A stretch of 64,000 nucleotides of DNA from Desulfitobacterium dichloroeliminans LMG P-21439 (GCF_000243135.2 NC_019903.1:1898001-1962000), one strand, 5' to 3'. Shown: positions 8,561 through 16,424, counted from the stretch's first letter. Translations and numbers: made by a program. The notes: generated by a model not told the origin, from the letters alone.

Positions 8561-8908
8561 TTAAATGTAGACGAAAGCCAATGTCAAACCTACAGCGGCA
8601 ATTAAAATAAATAACCCCCAATAAAGTTTATTGAATCGGTTCTTTGTGAGTTGGATCATCACCCAAAAGAGTGCGAAACCTCCAATGCTCTTGATTAACA
8701 ATGGAAGGCTAAAATCAACAAGTGTCCAAACATAGCATCCTGTTAATACTGCGAAGCCAAAGACAACATACATGATTTTACGGAGTTTTGTTTTTAGGTT
8801 TTGGTCATCACTAAAAGTAGCGATAAAAAATAAGACCAGGAGCACACATGCAGCCAGAAAATGCCAGGGAGTATGATTCATTATTTCTATAGGACCTAAA
8901 GCTATCAA
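8561..8908 (-). CDS. YisL-like (DUF1516) small membrane protein
   Basis: A 115-aa protein with four hydrophobic segments. The HTPWHFLAACVLL opening, the short polar loop with basic residues (KTKLRKIMYV) and the spacing of the helices match the YisL/DUF1516 family of Bacillota, whose function is unknown. The reported start is a TTG at 8908 close to a GGAGGG site; an ATG nine codons later (MNHTPWHF) aligns better with family N-termini and may be the real start. It appears to be monocistronic. Confidence 0.75.
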   Translation of the reverse strand: MIALGPIEIMNHTPWHFLAACVLLVLFFIATFSDDQNLKTKLRKIMYVVFGFAVLTGCYVWTLVDFSLPLLIKSIGGFALFWVMIQLTKNRFNKLYWGLFILIAAVGLTLAFVYI

Positions 8909-9052
8909 AGAAAATCCCTCCTAGAATATAATTATGATTTATTATAAGGTGATTTATGTTTCTAATACTGTTAAGTATTTAACAATTAATAAAAAAATTT
9001 GAAAAGTTGAATTTCCATACCTAAAAATCAGAGAAGTAGCTGCTTGACCCTA

Positions 9053-9736
9053 TTATTTAAATATGTGCGTACTAAGACAAGGGTCATCTTTTAATATGTA
9101 ATATCTGTTAGTGCGGTCGACTATTTTGGCTTCTTTTAACTCATTAAGGGCCTGAATGACCATTACCCGTGAAGAACCAATCATATCAGCTAATTCCTGC
9201 TGCGTAATTATTAAATCGATCATTGTCGCGTTTGGCAGCTTTTTCCCATATTGGTTGGCAAGGTTATAAAATAGACCTAATAATCTTTCTTTTACAGTTC
9301 GTCTAGTTTCCTTATCTGAATTCATATTGGCATAACGCTTTTGCCCAAGGTAATCAATTATCCTTAAGGCAAAAGAAGGATCTTTCTTAATTAACATTTC
9401 AAATTGCATTTTACTAAAGCAACAGATGCAAGCCTCTTCCATGGCTAACGCGCTAGAACATTCCTTTTGTTCTTGATATAGCGACAACTCACCTAGTACC
9501 TCACCGGGACCACAGATATCCAGAATTGTTTCATGTCCATCTTCAGCACTTTGCACAAGTTTAAGTTTTCCTGATTTCACAAGAAATATAGTACTTGTAA
9601 TATCCCCTTGATAAAAAAGATAGTGTCCTTTGGACAGCCGTTTTTTATTTGTACATTGACACAAGTTTGTAATCTGTTCTTTTTCCAGACCCCGAAACAG
9701 ATCCAATTCTTCTAGGCAGATGAGGCAACGTTTCAT
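9053..9736 (-). CDS. Crp/Fnr family regulator with N-terminal cysteine cluster
   Basis: A 227-aa regulator. A cyclic-nucleotide-type sensor domain (about 12-130) contains GHYLFYQGD and GEVLGELSLY, followed by a dimerisation helix and a C-terminal winged HTH (ITQQELADMIGSSRVMVIQ). Cysteines at 4, 7, 26 and 28, plus several later ones, suggest an Fe-S or thiol redox sensor of FNR type; the cluster itself is an inference. The ATG at 9736 follows GGGGGAA; an upstream in-frame extension would begin inside the insertion element and lacks a ribosome site. The gene starts 28 bp beyond the end of the IS1380-family element at 9765-11420, in the same direction as its transposase, so the element's outward promoter (9839-9868) should now transcribe it. 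Its original promoter may have been displaced. Confidence 0.88.
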   Translation of the reverse strand: MKRCLICLEELDLFRGLEKEQITNLCQCTNKKRLSKGHYLFYQGDITSTIFLVKSGKLKLVQSAEDGHETILDICGPGEVLGELSLYQEQKECSSALAMEEACICCFSKMQFEMLIKKDPSFALRIIDYLGQKRYANMNSDKETRRTVKERLLGLFYNLANQYGKKLPNATMIDLIITQQELADMIGSSRVMVIQALNELKEAKIVDRTNRYYILKDDPCLSTHIFK

Positions 9737-9764
9737 GCAATTCCCCCTATGTTTATAAAGAAAA

Positions 9765-9778
9765 CCTAAATTCCACGT
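9765..9778 (-). repeat. Right inverted repeat (IRR) of the ISEcp1-like element
   Basis: CCTAAATTCCACGT on the plus strand, i.e. ACGTGGAATTTAGG in the transposase direction. It marks the end from which ISEcp1-type elements read out into captured genes. Confidence 0.85.
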
Positions 9779-9838
9779 GTGTTTTTTATTAGCTTCAAAA
9801 ATCACTATTTCACGAAGAATTTAGACTGCTTCTCACAC

Positions 9839-9868
9839 ATTGTAACATTATTTACAACCACCTTTCAA
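9839..9868 (-). promoter_or_regulatory. Outward promoter of the ISEcp1-like element
   Basis: On the minus strand TTGAAA (9863-9868) and TACAAT (9839-9844) are separated by 18 bases. The promoter points through IRR into the Crp/Fnr gene that starts at 9736. The same -35/-10 pair is the established ISEcp1 promoter that drives blaCTX-M in Enterobacteriaceae (recalled, not searched). Confidence 0.8.
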
Positions 9869-9971
9869 TCATTTTTGATAAATCATTGATTTCATCTTTG
9901 CTGCAATGATACTTAATAAACTCTGCAAGTTATCCACAGAGCAACACTCAATTTTATTGATGATATTCTTA

Positions 9972-11234
9972 TTATACCAGACATTTTTCATACACTCCCT
10001 TGTACGGATAGTTTTCCGACAACTTCATGATTACATATCTTGCGGTTTTGATTATTTTTGCTGCAAGAAATACATACTTCAAACGAAAGGTCTTTATTTG
10101 CTGTCTGTATTCTGAAGAGTCCAAGGAATCAAACTTGAACAACAAAAATAGGTTATATGAAAGCATCATCATTTGAAACACGGCTTCATTCGCCCAAAAT
10201 GACTTTAGCAAGAGATGACCCACCGCCATGTCGTATTTGGCTTCTTTGATATAGTTTTCAGCATTACCACGCTTTTCATAGTATATAACTACTTTTTCAG
10301 AAAGCAAGGTAGTATTTGTTACAAAGAAAAAGTAGTCGTATTCGGAACCTTCTAAAAGTGATAATTGTGCTCTTTCTTTTTCTGGTTTCAGTACGCGAGA
10401 TACGACAAATCTTCTGTCTTTTTCCCATTTAACTAATTTTGTATACAGTTCTGTAGTTTCTCTACCTTCTTCTCCTTTAACGAATACAATTGATGAATTC
10501 GTTGCTTGTGAGGTGAGTGTAGAATAACTTTTGGCTTTAATTAAATATTTGCATCCAAGAGATTCTATCGTTTCGATAATTTTTTCATCAAAGTAGCCAC
10601 TATCCATTCGAAATAAAATTTCTAAATCGTCTGATTTGATGTTAGCAACAATTTCTTTGATCATTTCCGCAGCACCGTTTGCAGTGTAAGTATTGCCACT
10701 TCTTACAAATCCGGTAACATATGCTTTTAATTCGTCGCAAAATGCAAATTGGATATTGTAGCATCGGTTTCCCAGTTTCTTAGGATTATATCCTTTTGAC
10801 GCACCTTCTTGATGACCTTCTACGTTAATTACACTACTATCAATATCAATCGTAATGGATGTCAATTTACTTTTAGTGAGCAGTTTTTTAAAGACTTTAA
10901 AATTAATGTCTCTAAACATTTGGGTTGTCTTGAAGTTGAAGTTTCCTAGAAACCGTGACACTGTTTCAGGTTCTTTTACGGAAATATCAAACTCGTTGAC
11001 GAGGGGATCATTTTGAAGTAGCTTTAGACGTTCTAACTTATCAATGCCAATGAAGTGACCGCAGAGCATGGTCTTTATATGATTCATCTTGATTTTATTT
11101 GTTGAGTCATTATCAAATACGAGGTCATTTTCAATAAAATCAAAAATCCCATTGCTTTTTGCATTCTCAAGGAGCAGAAAAAGACCTGCATTTGATGTTA
11201 GATTCTTAGCTTTGAAATCAATTTTATTAATCAT
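9972..11234 (-). CDS. tnpA: IS1380-family transposase (ISEcp1 TnpA-like)
   Basis: A 420-aa DDE transposase. The core contains ITIDIDSSVIN (first Asp, about residue 128), FRMDSGYFDE (second Asp, about 208) and the YYEKRGNAENYIKEAK segment that carries the catalytic Glu; the Y-x-x-R-x-x-x-E pattern is typical of IS4/IS1380 relatives. The frame is intact and ends within 210 bp of IRR. The ATG is preceded by AAAGGGG. The sequence reads to me as ISEcp1 transposase, and no stop or frameshift is seen, so the element may be active. Its codon use is much more AT-rich than the chromosomal genes on either side. Confidence 0.92.
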   Translation of the reverse strand: MINKIDFKAKNLTSNAGLFLLLENAKSNGIFDFIENDLVFDNDSTNKIKMNHIKTMLCGHFIGIDKLERLKLLQNDPLVNEFDISVKEPETVSRFLGNFNFKTTQMFRDINFKVFKKLLTKSKLTSITIDIDSSVINVEGHQEGASKGYNPKKLGNRCYNIQFAFCDELKAYVTGFVRSGNTYTANGAAEMIKEIVANIKSDDLEILFRMDSGYFDEKIIETIESLGCKYLIKAKSYSTLTSQATNSSIVFVKGEEGRETTELYTKLVKWEKDRRFVVSRVLKPEKERAQLSLLEGSEYDYFFFVTNTTLLSEKVVIYYEKRGNAENYIKEAKYDMAVGHLLLKSFWANEAVFQMMMLSYNLFLLFKFDSLDSSEYRQQIKTFRLKYVFLAAKIIKTARYVIMKLSENYPYKGVYEKCLV

Positions 11235-11327
11235 AATTAGAACCCCTTTTTACTACTTTTCTTACTATTATTTTACCATATATCGAGTCATAAAAGCTGA
11301 TAATTTAACATATTTTTGAGCACTTTT

Positions 11328-11348
11328 CTTTCACCCAATGGGTGAAAG
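11328..11348. repeat. Perfect 21-nt dyad inside the IS upstream region
   Basis: CTTTCACCCA-A-TGGGTGAAAG: ten-base arms around one central base. It lies between the transposase start and the left end (IRL) of the IS, so it could bind transposase or a regulator, or form a small cruciform. Function is not known to me. Confidence 0.6.
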
Positions 11349-11406
11349 CTGAATTTCGAAGGAACGCATATTTATCAAGGCTTTGATTATGCTTTTTGAA
11401 GTACTG

Positions 11407-11420
11407 ACGTAGAATCTAGG
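11407..11420 (-). repeat. Left inverted repeat (IRL) of the ISEcp1-like element
   Basis: ACGTAGAATCTAGG on the plus strand, i.e. CCTAGATTCTACGT read inward. It is 12/14 identical to the other end, and the next bases outward are TATCA. Confidence 0.85.
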
Positions 11421-11498
11421 TATCATATAAGCACTGCGAAAAAAGCAATTTTATACTAGCCTATGGGCAGTTTGATCTATTGAAAAGGAGTTAAGCGG

Positions 11499-11675
11499 AT
11501 GGAAATTAATACCCTTATCGAGCGAATCAATGAACTATCACGGAAACAAAGATCATCGATTGGATTAGAAGACTGGGAAAAATCTGAACAGGAAGCCCTG
11601 CGCCAAGAATATCTAAGTTTTATTCGTGGGCAGGTAATAGATACACTCAGCCAAGTCAAGGGTGATAAAGTTTAG
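11499..11675 (+). CDS. DUF896 (YnzC-like) small protein
   Basis: A 58-aa protein missed by length filters. It begins MEINTLIERINELSRKQ and continues with LEDWEKSEQEALRQEYL and a helix ending in IRGQV, which is the two-helix DUF896/YnzC pattern found across Bacillota, where the gene often lies near lexA. AAAAGGAG lies nine bases before the ATG. The upstream 78 bases to the IS end contain a TATACT -10 but no good -35. It is followed by a very strong terminator. Function is unknown. Confidence 0.82.
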   Translation: MEINTLIERINELSRKQRSSIGLEDWEKSEQEALRQEYLSFIRGQVIDTLSQVKGDKV

Positions 11676-11726
11676 CTCACCGATTCACATCACAGGAGCT
11701 AACTAATAATAGGAACAACCACAGAC

Positions 11727-11787
11727 AAAGCCTGTCCCTAAATCCGTCAGCGCTGACGGATTTAGGGACAGGCTTTAATTTTTTTTA
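11727..11787 (+). terminator. Terminator built on a 50-nt perfect palindrome
   Basis: Bases 11727-11776 form a perfect inverted repeat with 25-base arms centred between 11751 and 11752 and no spacer, followed by AATTTTTTTT. As RNA it would be a long GC-rich hairpin with an immediate U-tract, terminating the DUF896 transcript. The palindrome is far longer than needed for termination and could extrude as a cruciform. Confidence 0.85.
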
Positions 11788-11859
11788 AGGGAACCGATGT
11801 ATTTAAAATTCTAAGGAATACATACTAACTTTAGATGACATATTTGAGGAGGGATTGTC

Positions 11860-12111
11860 TTGCCTGAACGCATCATGAAATATGGTGGAGTAAAATTTCG
11901 TAACCTTGTGCCTCCCGTAAAAATTAACCGCTTTGTCAATAAGCTTGCTCAAAATAAAAGGGATTCACTCTTCGAAATCGCTACAGAATTAAGTGACGCA
12001 GGAATGATTGAAATATTCAATGATAGGACCCAAAGCACTATCGATAAGGATACCCTGGATCTTCAGAAACCAAACAATGAAGAAGTCAACCTAGGAAATC
12101 GTAAACTATAG
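11860..12111 (+). CDS. Uncharacterised 83-aa protein
   Basis: A small soluble protein with a TTG start at 11860 seven bases after GAGGAGGG; an ATG five codons later is less well placed. The first half is basic (KYGGVKFRNLVPPVKINRF) and the second acidic (LDLQKPNNEEVNLGN), with no cysteine cluster or membrane segment. I do not recognise a family. It lies alone between the strong terminator of the DUF896 gene and a converging-gene terminator, so it is probably monocistronic. Confidence 0.6.
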   Translation: MPERIMKYGGVKFRNLVPPVKINRFVNKLAQNKRDSLFEIATELSDAGMIEIFNDRTQSTIDKDTLDLQKPNNEEVNLGNRKL

Positions 12112-12120
12112 CTACAAACT

Positions 12121-12178
12121 AAAACTACTCCCCTTCTACTGGCCTATTTTCTAGCCGATTAGCAAGGGGAGTAGTTTT
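12121..12178. terminator. Bidirectional terminator between convergent genes
   Basis: Perfect 15-base arms (AAAACTACTCCCCTT and its complement at 12164-12178) enclose a 28-nt loop with inner pairing. Because the arms begin and end in A4/T4, the hairpin can serve both the 83-aa gene (plus) and pyruvate kinase (minus). Confidence 0.75.
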
Positions 12179-12243
12179 ACTGTATAGACTTCCATGCCGT
12201 TTTACTCACACCTGATGAATGAAAAGTAAGGGAAACCAGAGAA

Positions 12244-13977
12244 TTATAAAATGCTGACAATACCGTCGTAGACGACCCCAGCTAATGCATCCACAGTCAA
12301 TATTTGACCGTCCTTAATTTTCCGTATTACATCTTTGGCGCCAACGATGGTTGGAATCCCATAGTGTAAAGCAGCGAGTGCGCCATGGGAAGTGAGTCCC
12401 CCTTCTTCCACAACGAGGGCTCCTGCCTTGGCGATTAAACTAATCAATTCTTTATCGGTATAGGGAGCGACAAGAATATCTCCCTGTTTGAAGGAATCAA
12501 GGTCGGTATCAGAAGTTCGTGCTGCCCCAGAATAAGATTTGCGCCCAATTCCAGTTCCCTTGGCAATCACATCGCCAATCACTTGAACTTTAATTATATT
12601 GGTAGTACCCACTTTTCCAACGGGAACCCCTGCTGTAATGACGACCACGTCCCCTGTTTTAATAAGGTGATGAGAAATCCCTTGATTTACAGAAACAGAT
12701 AAAAGTTGATCAGTATCGGAACTTTCCGGTATGAGCAAAGGATTAATTCCCCATGACAAGGAGAGCTGACGGGCTACCTGTTCAAATGGAGTAGCTGCAA
12801 TGATCAGAGATTGGGGTCGGAATTTGGAAATCATGCGGGCTGTCATGCCCGAATGGGTTGGGGTAAGAATGGCTGCTGCTTCTAGGTCTCTAGCAATGGT
12901 ATAGCTGGCGTGACTGATTGCTTCAGCGATGTTGATATGTGGATCATAAAAGGTACGTCCATCAAGAAAGTGCTTTTCAGTCTGGAGAGCAATCTTGTTC
13001 ATCATCTCAACGGCTTCGATAGGATACTGACCAGCAGCAGTTTCCCCAGACAGCATAATAGCATCTGTACCATCCAAGATTGCATTGGCTACATCACTGG
13101 CTTCTGCCCGAGTAGGCCGAGGATTGCGCATCATGGAATCTAACATTTGGGTGGCCACGATAACGGGTTTCCCCAAGCTATGACATTTATTAATCATATC
13201 CTTTTGATGGATGGGGACCTCTTCTACTGGAACTTCAACCCCTAGGTCTCCTCTGGCAACCATAAGTCCGTCTGAGACCTCTAAAATTTCGTCTAAATTA
13301 TCAATGCCTTCACGACTTTCAATCTTAGCAATGATTTTTACATTCGACCCTTCTTCTTCTACCAACCGTCGTACGGCTAAGATGTCAGCCGCTTTGCGGG
13401 AAAAAGAGGCAGCGATGAAATCAATTCCTTCCCGCAGTCCAAAAAGGATATCTTCCCGATCCTTTTCCGTAATAGCGGGAAGTTGAATGGAGACTCCTGG
13501 GACGTTAACCCCTTTTTTCGATTTTAAAATCCCACCGTTTTGAATCCGGGTGGTGATTTTTTCTTCTGCTACAGAAATGACTTCAAGATCGATGAGACCA
13601 TCATCGAGTAGTATATGAGTTCCTTGACTGACCTCTTTCCATAGTTCGGCATAGGTTATGCCTACTCTCTCACTTGAGCCAAGAGTAGAAAGATCACCAT
13701 CAAGAATAAAAATCGCCTCACGGTTTAATTGAACGCCTGAATCCGGGACCATACCTGTGCGTATTTCCGGACCCTTGGTATCGAGAAGGATTCCTAAATG
13801 GATGTCAAGCCTTTGAGCCTCTTCCCGTAAAGTGCGAATCCGCTTGCCATGCTCGGCATGGGTGCCATGAGAGAAATTTAAACGAGCTACATTCATTCCA
13901 GCCTTGAGCAATTGATGGATATTTTCCTTGGATTCGCTGGCTGGTCCGATTGTACAGACTATTTTTGTTCTACGCAT
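12244..13977 (-). CDS. pyk: Pyruvate kinase with C-terminal PEP-utiliser domain
   Basis: A 577-aa cytosolic enzyme converting PEP and ADP to pyruvate and ATP. The N-terminal barrel has TKIVCTIGPAS and NVARLNFSHG, with the catalytic lysine in IAKIESREG and the metal site in VARGDLGVE. The ATQMLDSM and SGETAAGQYP motifs follow. Beyond about residue 475 is the extra PEP-utiliser-type domain (GALVVEEGGLTSHGALAALH), as in Bacillus and Geobacillus enzymes, explaining the length above the usual 470. The ATG follows GGAGGAAAT. It lies downstream of gap on the same strand but is separated from it by a terminator. Confidence 0.97.
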   Translation of the reverse strand: MRRTKIVCTIGPASESKENIHQLLKAGMNVARLNFSHGTHAEHGKRIRTLREEAQRLDIHLGILLDTKGPEIRTGMVPDSGVQLNREAIFILDGDLSTLGSSERVGITYAELWKEVSQGTHILLDDGLIDLEVISVAEEKITTRIQNGGILKSKKGVNVPGVSIQLPAITEKDREDILFGLREGIDFIAASFSRKAADILAVRRLVEEEGSNVKIIAKIESREGIDNLDEILEVSDGLMVARGDLGVEVPVEEVPIHQKDMINKCHSLGKPVIVATQMLDSMMRNPRPTRAEASDVANAILDGTDAIMLSGETAAGQYPIEAVEMMNKIALQTEKHFLDGRTFYDPHINIAEAISHASYTIARDLEAAAILTPTHSGMTARMISKFRPQSLIIAATPFEQVARQLSLSWGINPLLIPESSDTDQLLSVSVNQGISHHLIKTGDVVVITAGVPVGKVGTTNIIKVQVIGDVIAKGTGIGRKSYSGAARTSDTDLDSFKQGDILVAPYTDKELISLIAKAGALVVEEGGLTSHGALAALHYGIPTIVGAKDVIRKIKDGQILTVDALAGVVYDGIVSIL

Positions 13978-14032
13978 ATATTTCCTCCGCTATAAAATTT
14001 AGGCCCTGCTATGTAAAGACCAATCATACGTT

Positions 14033-14056
14033 AAAGAAGCGGATCACCGCTTCTTT
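14033..14056 (-). terminator. Terminator between gap and pyk
   Basis: Perfect ten-base arms (AAAGAAGCGG / CCGCTTCTTT) with a 4-nt loop. The T-tract on the minus strand is short (CTTCTTTAAC), so some read-through into pyk is possible. Confidence 0.65.
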
Positions 14057-14105
14057 TTGGATTCTTTCTAAATTTTACTATTCTTTAGGGCAAAAAGATA
14101 GAGTT

Positions 14106-15116
14106 TTATAATCCTTTACTTGCTATGTGCTCGGTAAGATCAATGATTCGGTTGGAATAGCCCCACTCATTGTCATACCAGGCGAGGACTTTAACCATAC
14201 GGTCTCCCAGCATAATCGTTGACAAACCATCAATAATGCAACTATGGGGATTTCCGTTATAGTCATGGGAAACTAACGGTAATTCCGAATACCCTAAATA
14301 GCCTTCTAGCTTTCCGGCAGCTGCTGATTTAAGCTTTTGGTTCACTTCTTCTTTAGTCGTTGCTTTTGAGAGGTTCGCAACAAAATCTATCAAGGATACA
14401 TTAGGGGTGGGTACTCTCACGGCCAACCCGTTAAGCTTGCCCTTTAATTCAGGAAGGACTAATTCTACCGCCTTGGCCGCTCCGGTGGTTGTGGGAATCA
14501 TGGATTGATAAGCGGCCCGCGCCCTGCGCCAGTCCTTGTGCTCTAAGTCTAAAATCCGTTGATCATTGGTTACAGAGTGCGTTGTGGTCATCATTCCTTG
14601 TTCAATCCCAAACTCCTCAAGCAGAACCTTGGCTATCGGGGCCAAACAATTTGTAGTACAGGAAGCATTGGAAATGATATGGTGCTCGGCAGGATTGTAG
14701 TGATGCTCGTTCACGCCCATAACAATTGTAATATCTTCATTCTTTCCCGGTGCAGAGATAATAACTTTTTTTGCTCCGGCTTTAATATGGAGAGCGGCTT
14801 GATCACGCTTTGTGAAACGCCCGGTGGATTCGATAATCAGGTCCACACCGAGGTCTTGCCACGGAAGGTTCTCGGGATTTTTCTCAGCCATTAATATGAC
14901 TTTCTGGTTCATTGCTTCAAGAGTGTTTTCAGTTACTTTTACATCGTAGGGCAAGATACCGTGGATGGAGTCGTATTTGAAGAGATGACCTAATAAGTCT
15001 GGACTCCCCAGATCATTGATTGCAACAAGTTCGATAGGACTCTTTCTCTCTAAGATAGCTCTCATGGAAAGGCGGCCAATTCGGCCAAAACCATTGATTG
15101 CAACTCGCACGCTCAT
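14106..15116 (-). CDS. gap: Glyceraldehyde-3-phosphate dehydrogenase (NAD-type)
   Basis: A 336-aa phosphorylating GAPDH. The Rossmann start VAINGFGRIGR, the active site SNASCTTNC and the WYDNEWGYSNR C-terminal motif are complete. The second beta strand ends VAINDL, keeping the acidic residue (Asp35, equivalent to Asp32 of Geobacillus GAPDH) that binds the adenine ribose of NAD and excludes NADP. This predicts the glycolytic isoform, next to pyruvate kinase. A second GAPDH at 37651-38655 has NADP-type residues instead. The ATG follows AAGGAGGG. Confidence 0.95.
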   Translation of the reverse strand: MSVRVAINGFGRIGRLSMRAILERKSPIELVAINDLGSPDLLGHLFKYDSIHGILPYDVKVTENTLEAMNQKVILMAEKNPENLPWQDLGVDLIIESTGRFTKRDQAALHIKAGAKKVIISAPGKNEDITIVMGVNEHHYNPAEHHIISNASCTTNCLAPIAKVLLEEFGIEQGMMTTTHSVTNDQRILDLEHKDWRRARAAYQSMIPTTTGAAKAVELVLPELKGKLNGLAVRVPTPNVSLIDFVANLSKATTKEEVNQKLKSAAAGKLEGYLGYSELPLVSHDYNGNPHSCIIDGLSTIMLGDRMVKVLAWYDNEWGYSNRIIDLTEHIASKGL

Positions 15117-15183
15117 CCTGGAAAACCCTCCTTAATTTTGACTCTTTACAATCTATATTTTACCTATACTTCCCCAAAAAGGC

Positions 15184-15206
15184 AAAAAAATTGCAAAGCA
15201 CTTTGC
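15184..15206 (-). terminator. Possible terminator of the duplicated ATPase gene
   Basis: A short palindrome (GCAAA/TTTGC around GTGC) is followed on the minus strand by AATTTTTTT. The stem is only five to six pairs, so efficiency is uncertain; the long U-tract is the main support. Confidence 0.45.
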
Positions 15207-15308
15207 TCTGCAGCATTCCCTCCACTCCCTTCTTTCCCAAAGCATCTCTTCTATTTTTAACAATAGTGGATGGTTATATGACTCTATCTTGAAATCTTTA
15301 GCGGAGAT

Positions 15309-16424
15309 TTATCTATGAATATTTTTATTGGCAGCTTTCATTATGCTGTCAAGAACGGAATTAAGTTTCTTATCGATAGCTTCAAACTGCATTGCCGGGA
15401 TATAATATCTCTCCAGCTTATCATGTAGCTTCTTTGCTCTTTGGGAATGAATCTGAGCCCTTTGGAGGCTATGCTCAACCCGAATCCGGCAAAGGTCGAT
15501 ATACTCTTCGACAACCTCTAGCCCCAACTGGTCGAGCTCACGATCAAAGTCAAGATAAACTACAGCTCCGGAGAATTCAGGGATATAAGCATAGTGTTCA
15601 GAGGAAATCGCTAAGGCTGTTTTGAGCTCTGGAATGATGAGCAAATCTATCTTATCTGGTTCGAGAGCATTGTGATATATTTCTATATCATAATTCAGCG
15701 TTTTAGCATCTTCAGCCATTCGGGTTAAGAAACTGGATTTACCTGTCCCGGCTTGCCCTGTCAGCAGATAAAGGGTCTGCATACCTTGAATGAGGCTGTC
15801 AATATATTGTGTCCTTCCTTGGGGAGTATGCGCCCAGGTAAATAAACGACGAATTTTTCCGGATCCTTGGCAGGAGGAAGCTTGATAAAGCTCACGATTA
15901 AGGCTTAAGTAAATTTGATTGATTCCCTGCCAATTTTGGTAAGGTTGGATATAGAACTCCCATTCATCCATGGCGTTTTTGGCATCCTTTAAAGCAAAGT
16001 AAGCGCTCTGAAAGCAACGGCTTATTTCTTTGTTGCAGTCAATAATATCTTTTTTGTGAGGGATAATCAGGGAATCGTCCCAATACTCTCCTAAGTTAAT
16101 GATTTCGTCCACAGCCCCCGGGGTTTTCGGATCGACTATATGGGGAGAAGTCCCATCCAACAAGGCGATTCCCAATTCTGGTATAACAATCCCATCGATT
16201 GAATTATTATCTGAGGAGCAGCAATGATATTCTAAATCATAGCCCGCCTTAACCATTTCTTCCCCAATCTTTTTCATAAAAGTGGATTTCCCCACCCCGG
16301 GTCCACCTTTAATAATATAGATTCGTGTGGCATCCGTAGAGGCTAAGTAGTTGTAATAGGAATGAAAGCCAAGATAAGTAACACCACCGGGGAACATTTT
16401 TCTAATCACTGGTTTTTTCGACAT
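15309..16424 (-). CDS. Duplicated P-loop ATPase (PRK06851-type)
   Basis: A 371-aa soluble protein with two P-loop halves: GGPGVGKST at residues 40-48 and GQAGTGKSS at 223-231. Each half continues with a matching pattern (DLEYHCCSSDNNSIDGIVIPEL and DIEIYHNALEPDKIDLLIIPEL regions), so the gene arose by internal duplication. Conserved relatives occur in many spore-forming Bacillota, but no biochemical function is known to me. The intervening helix-rich part has no recognised domain. AAAGGGGAGTC precedes the ATG. It is not obviously linked to the GAPDH gene downstream. Confidence 0.8.
   Translation of the reverse strand: MSKKPVIRKMFPGGVTYLGFHSYYNYLASTDATRIYIIKGGPGVGKSTFMKKIGEEMVKAGYDLEYHCCSSDNNSIDGIVIPELGIALLDGTSPHIVDPKTPGAVDEIINLGEYWDDSLIIPHKKDIIDCNKEISRCFQSAYFALKDAKNAMDEWEFYIQPYQNWQGINQIYLSLNRELYQASSCQGSGKIRRLFTWAHTPQGRTQYIDSLIQGMQTLYLLTGQAGTGKSSFLTRMAEDAKTLNYDIEIYHNALEPDKIDLLIIPELKTALAISSEHYAYIPEFSGAVVYLDFDRELDQLGLEVVEEYIDLCRIRVEHSLQRAQIHSQRAKKLHDKLERYYIPAMQFEAIDKKLNSVLDSIMKAANKNIHR

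Larger units (their letters stand above)
9765..11420 (-). mobile_element. Complete IS1380-family insertion sequence, ISEcp1-like
   Basis: The element is bounded by inverted repeats: CCTAAATTCCACGT at 9765 and, inverted at the other end, CCTAGATTCTACGT (rc of 11407-11420), identical at 12 of 14 positions. From memory these are the IRR and IRL of ISEcp1, and the 1656-bp length and 420-aa transposase also agree. It contains one transposase gene, an outward-directed promoter near IRR and a perfect 21-nt dyad at 11328-11348 in its upstream region. Flanks are GAAAA on the left and TATCA on the right, so no matching 5-bp target duplication is seen. That would fit one-ended or extended transposition, or later rearrangement. 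It is clearly more AT-rich than the neighbouring genes. Confidence 0.88.

Noticed and set aside
9840-9857. TTGTAA-N6-TTACAA dyad upstream of the Crp/Fnr gene as an autoregulatory operator
   Set aside because: It lies inside the IS and overlaps its outward -10; the symmetry is better explained by the element's own promoter sequence.
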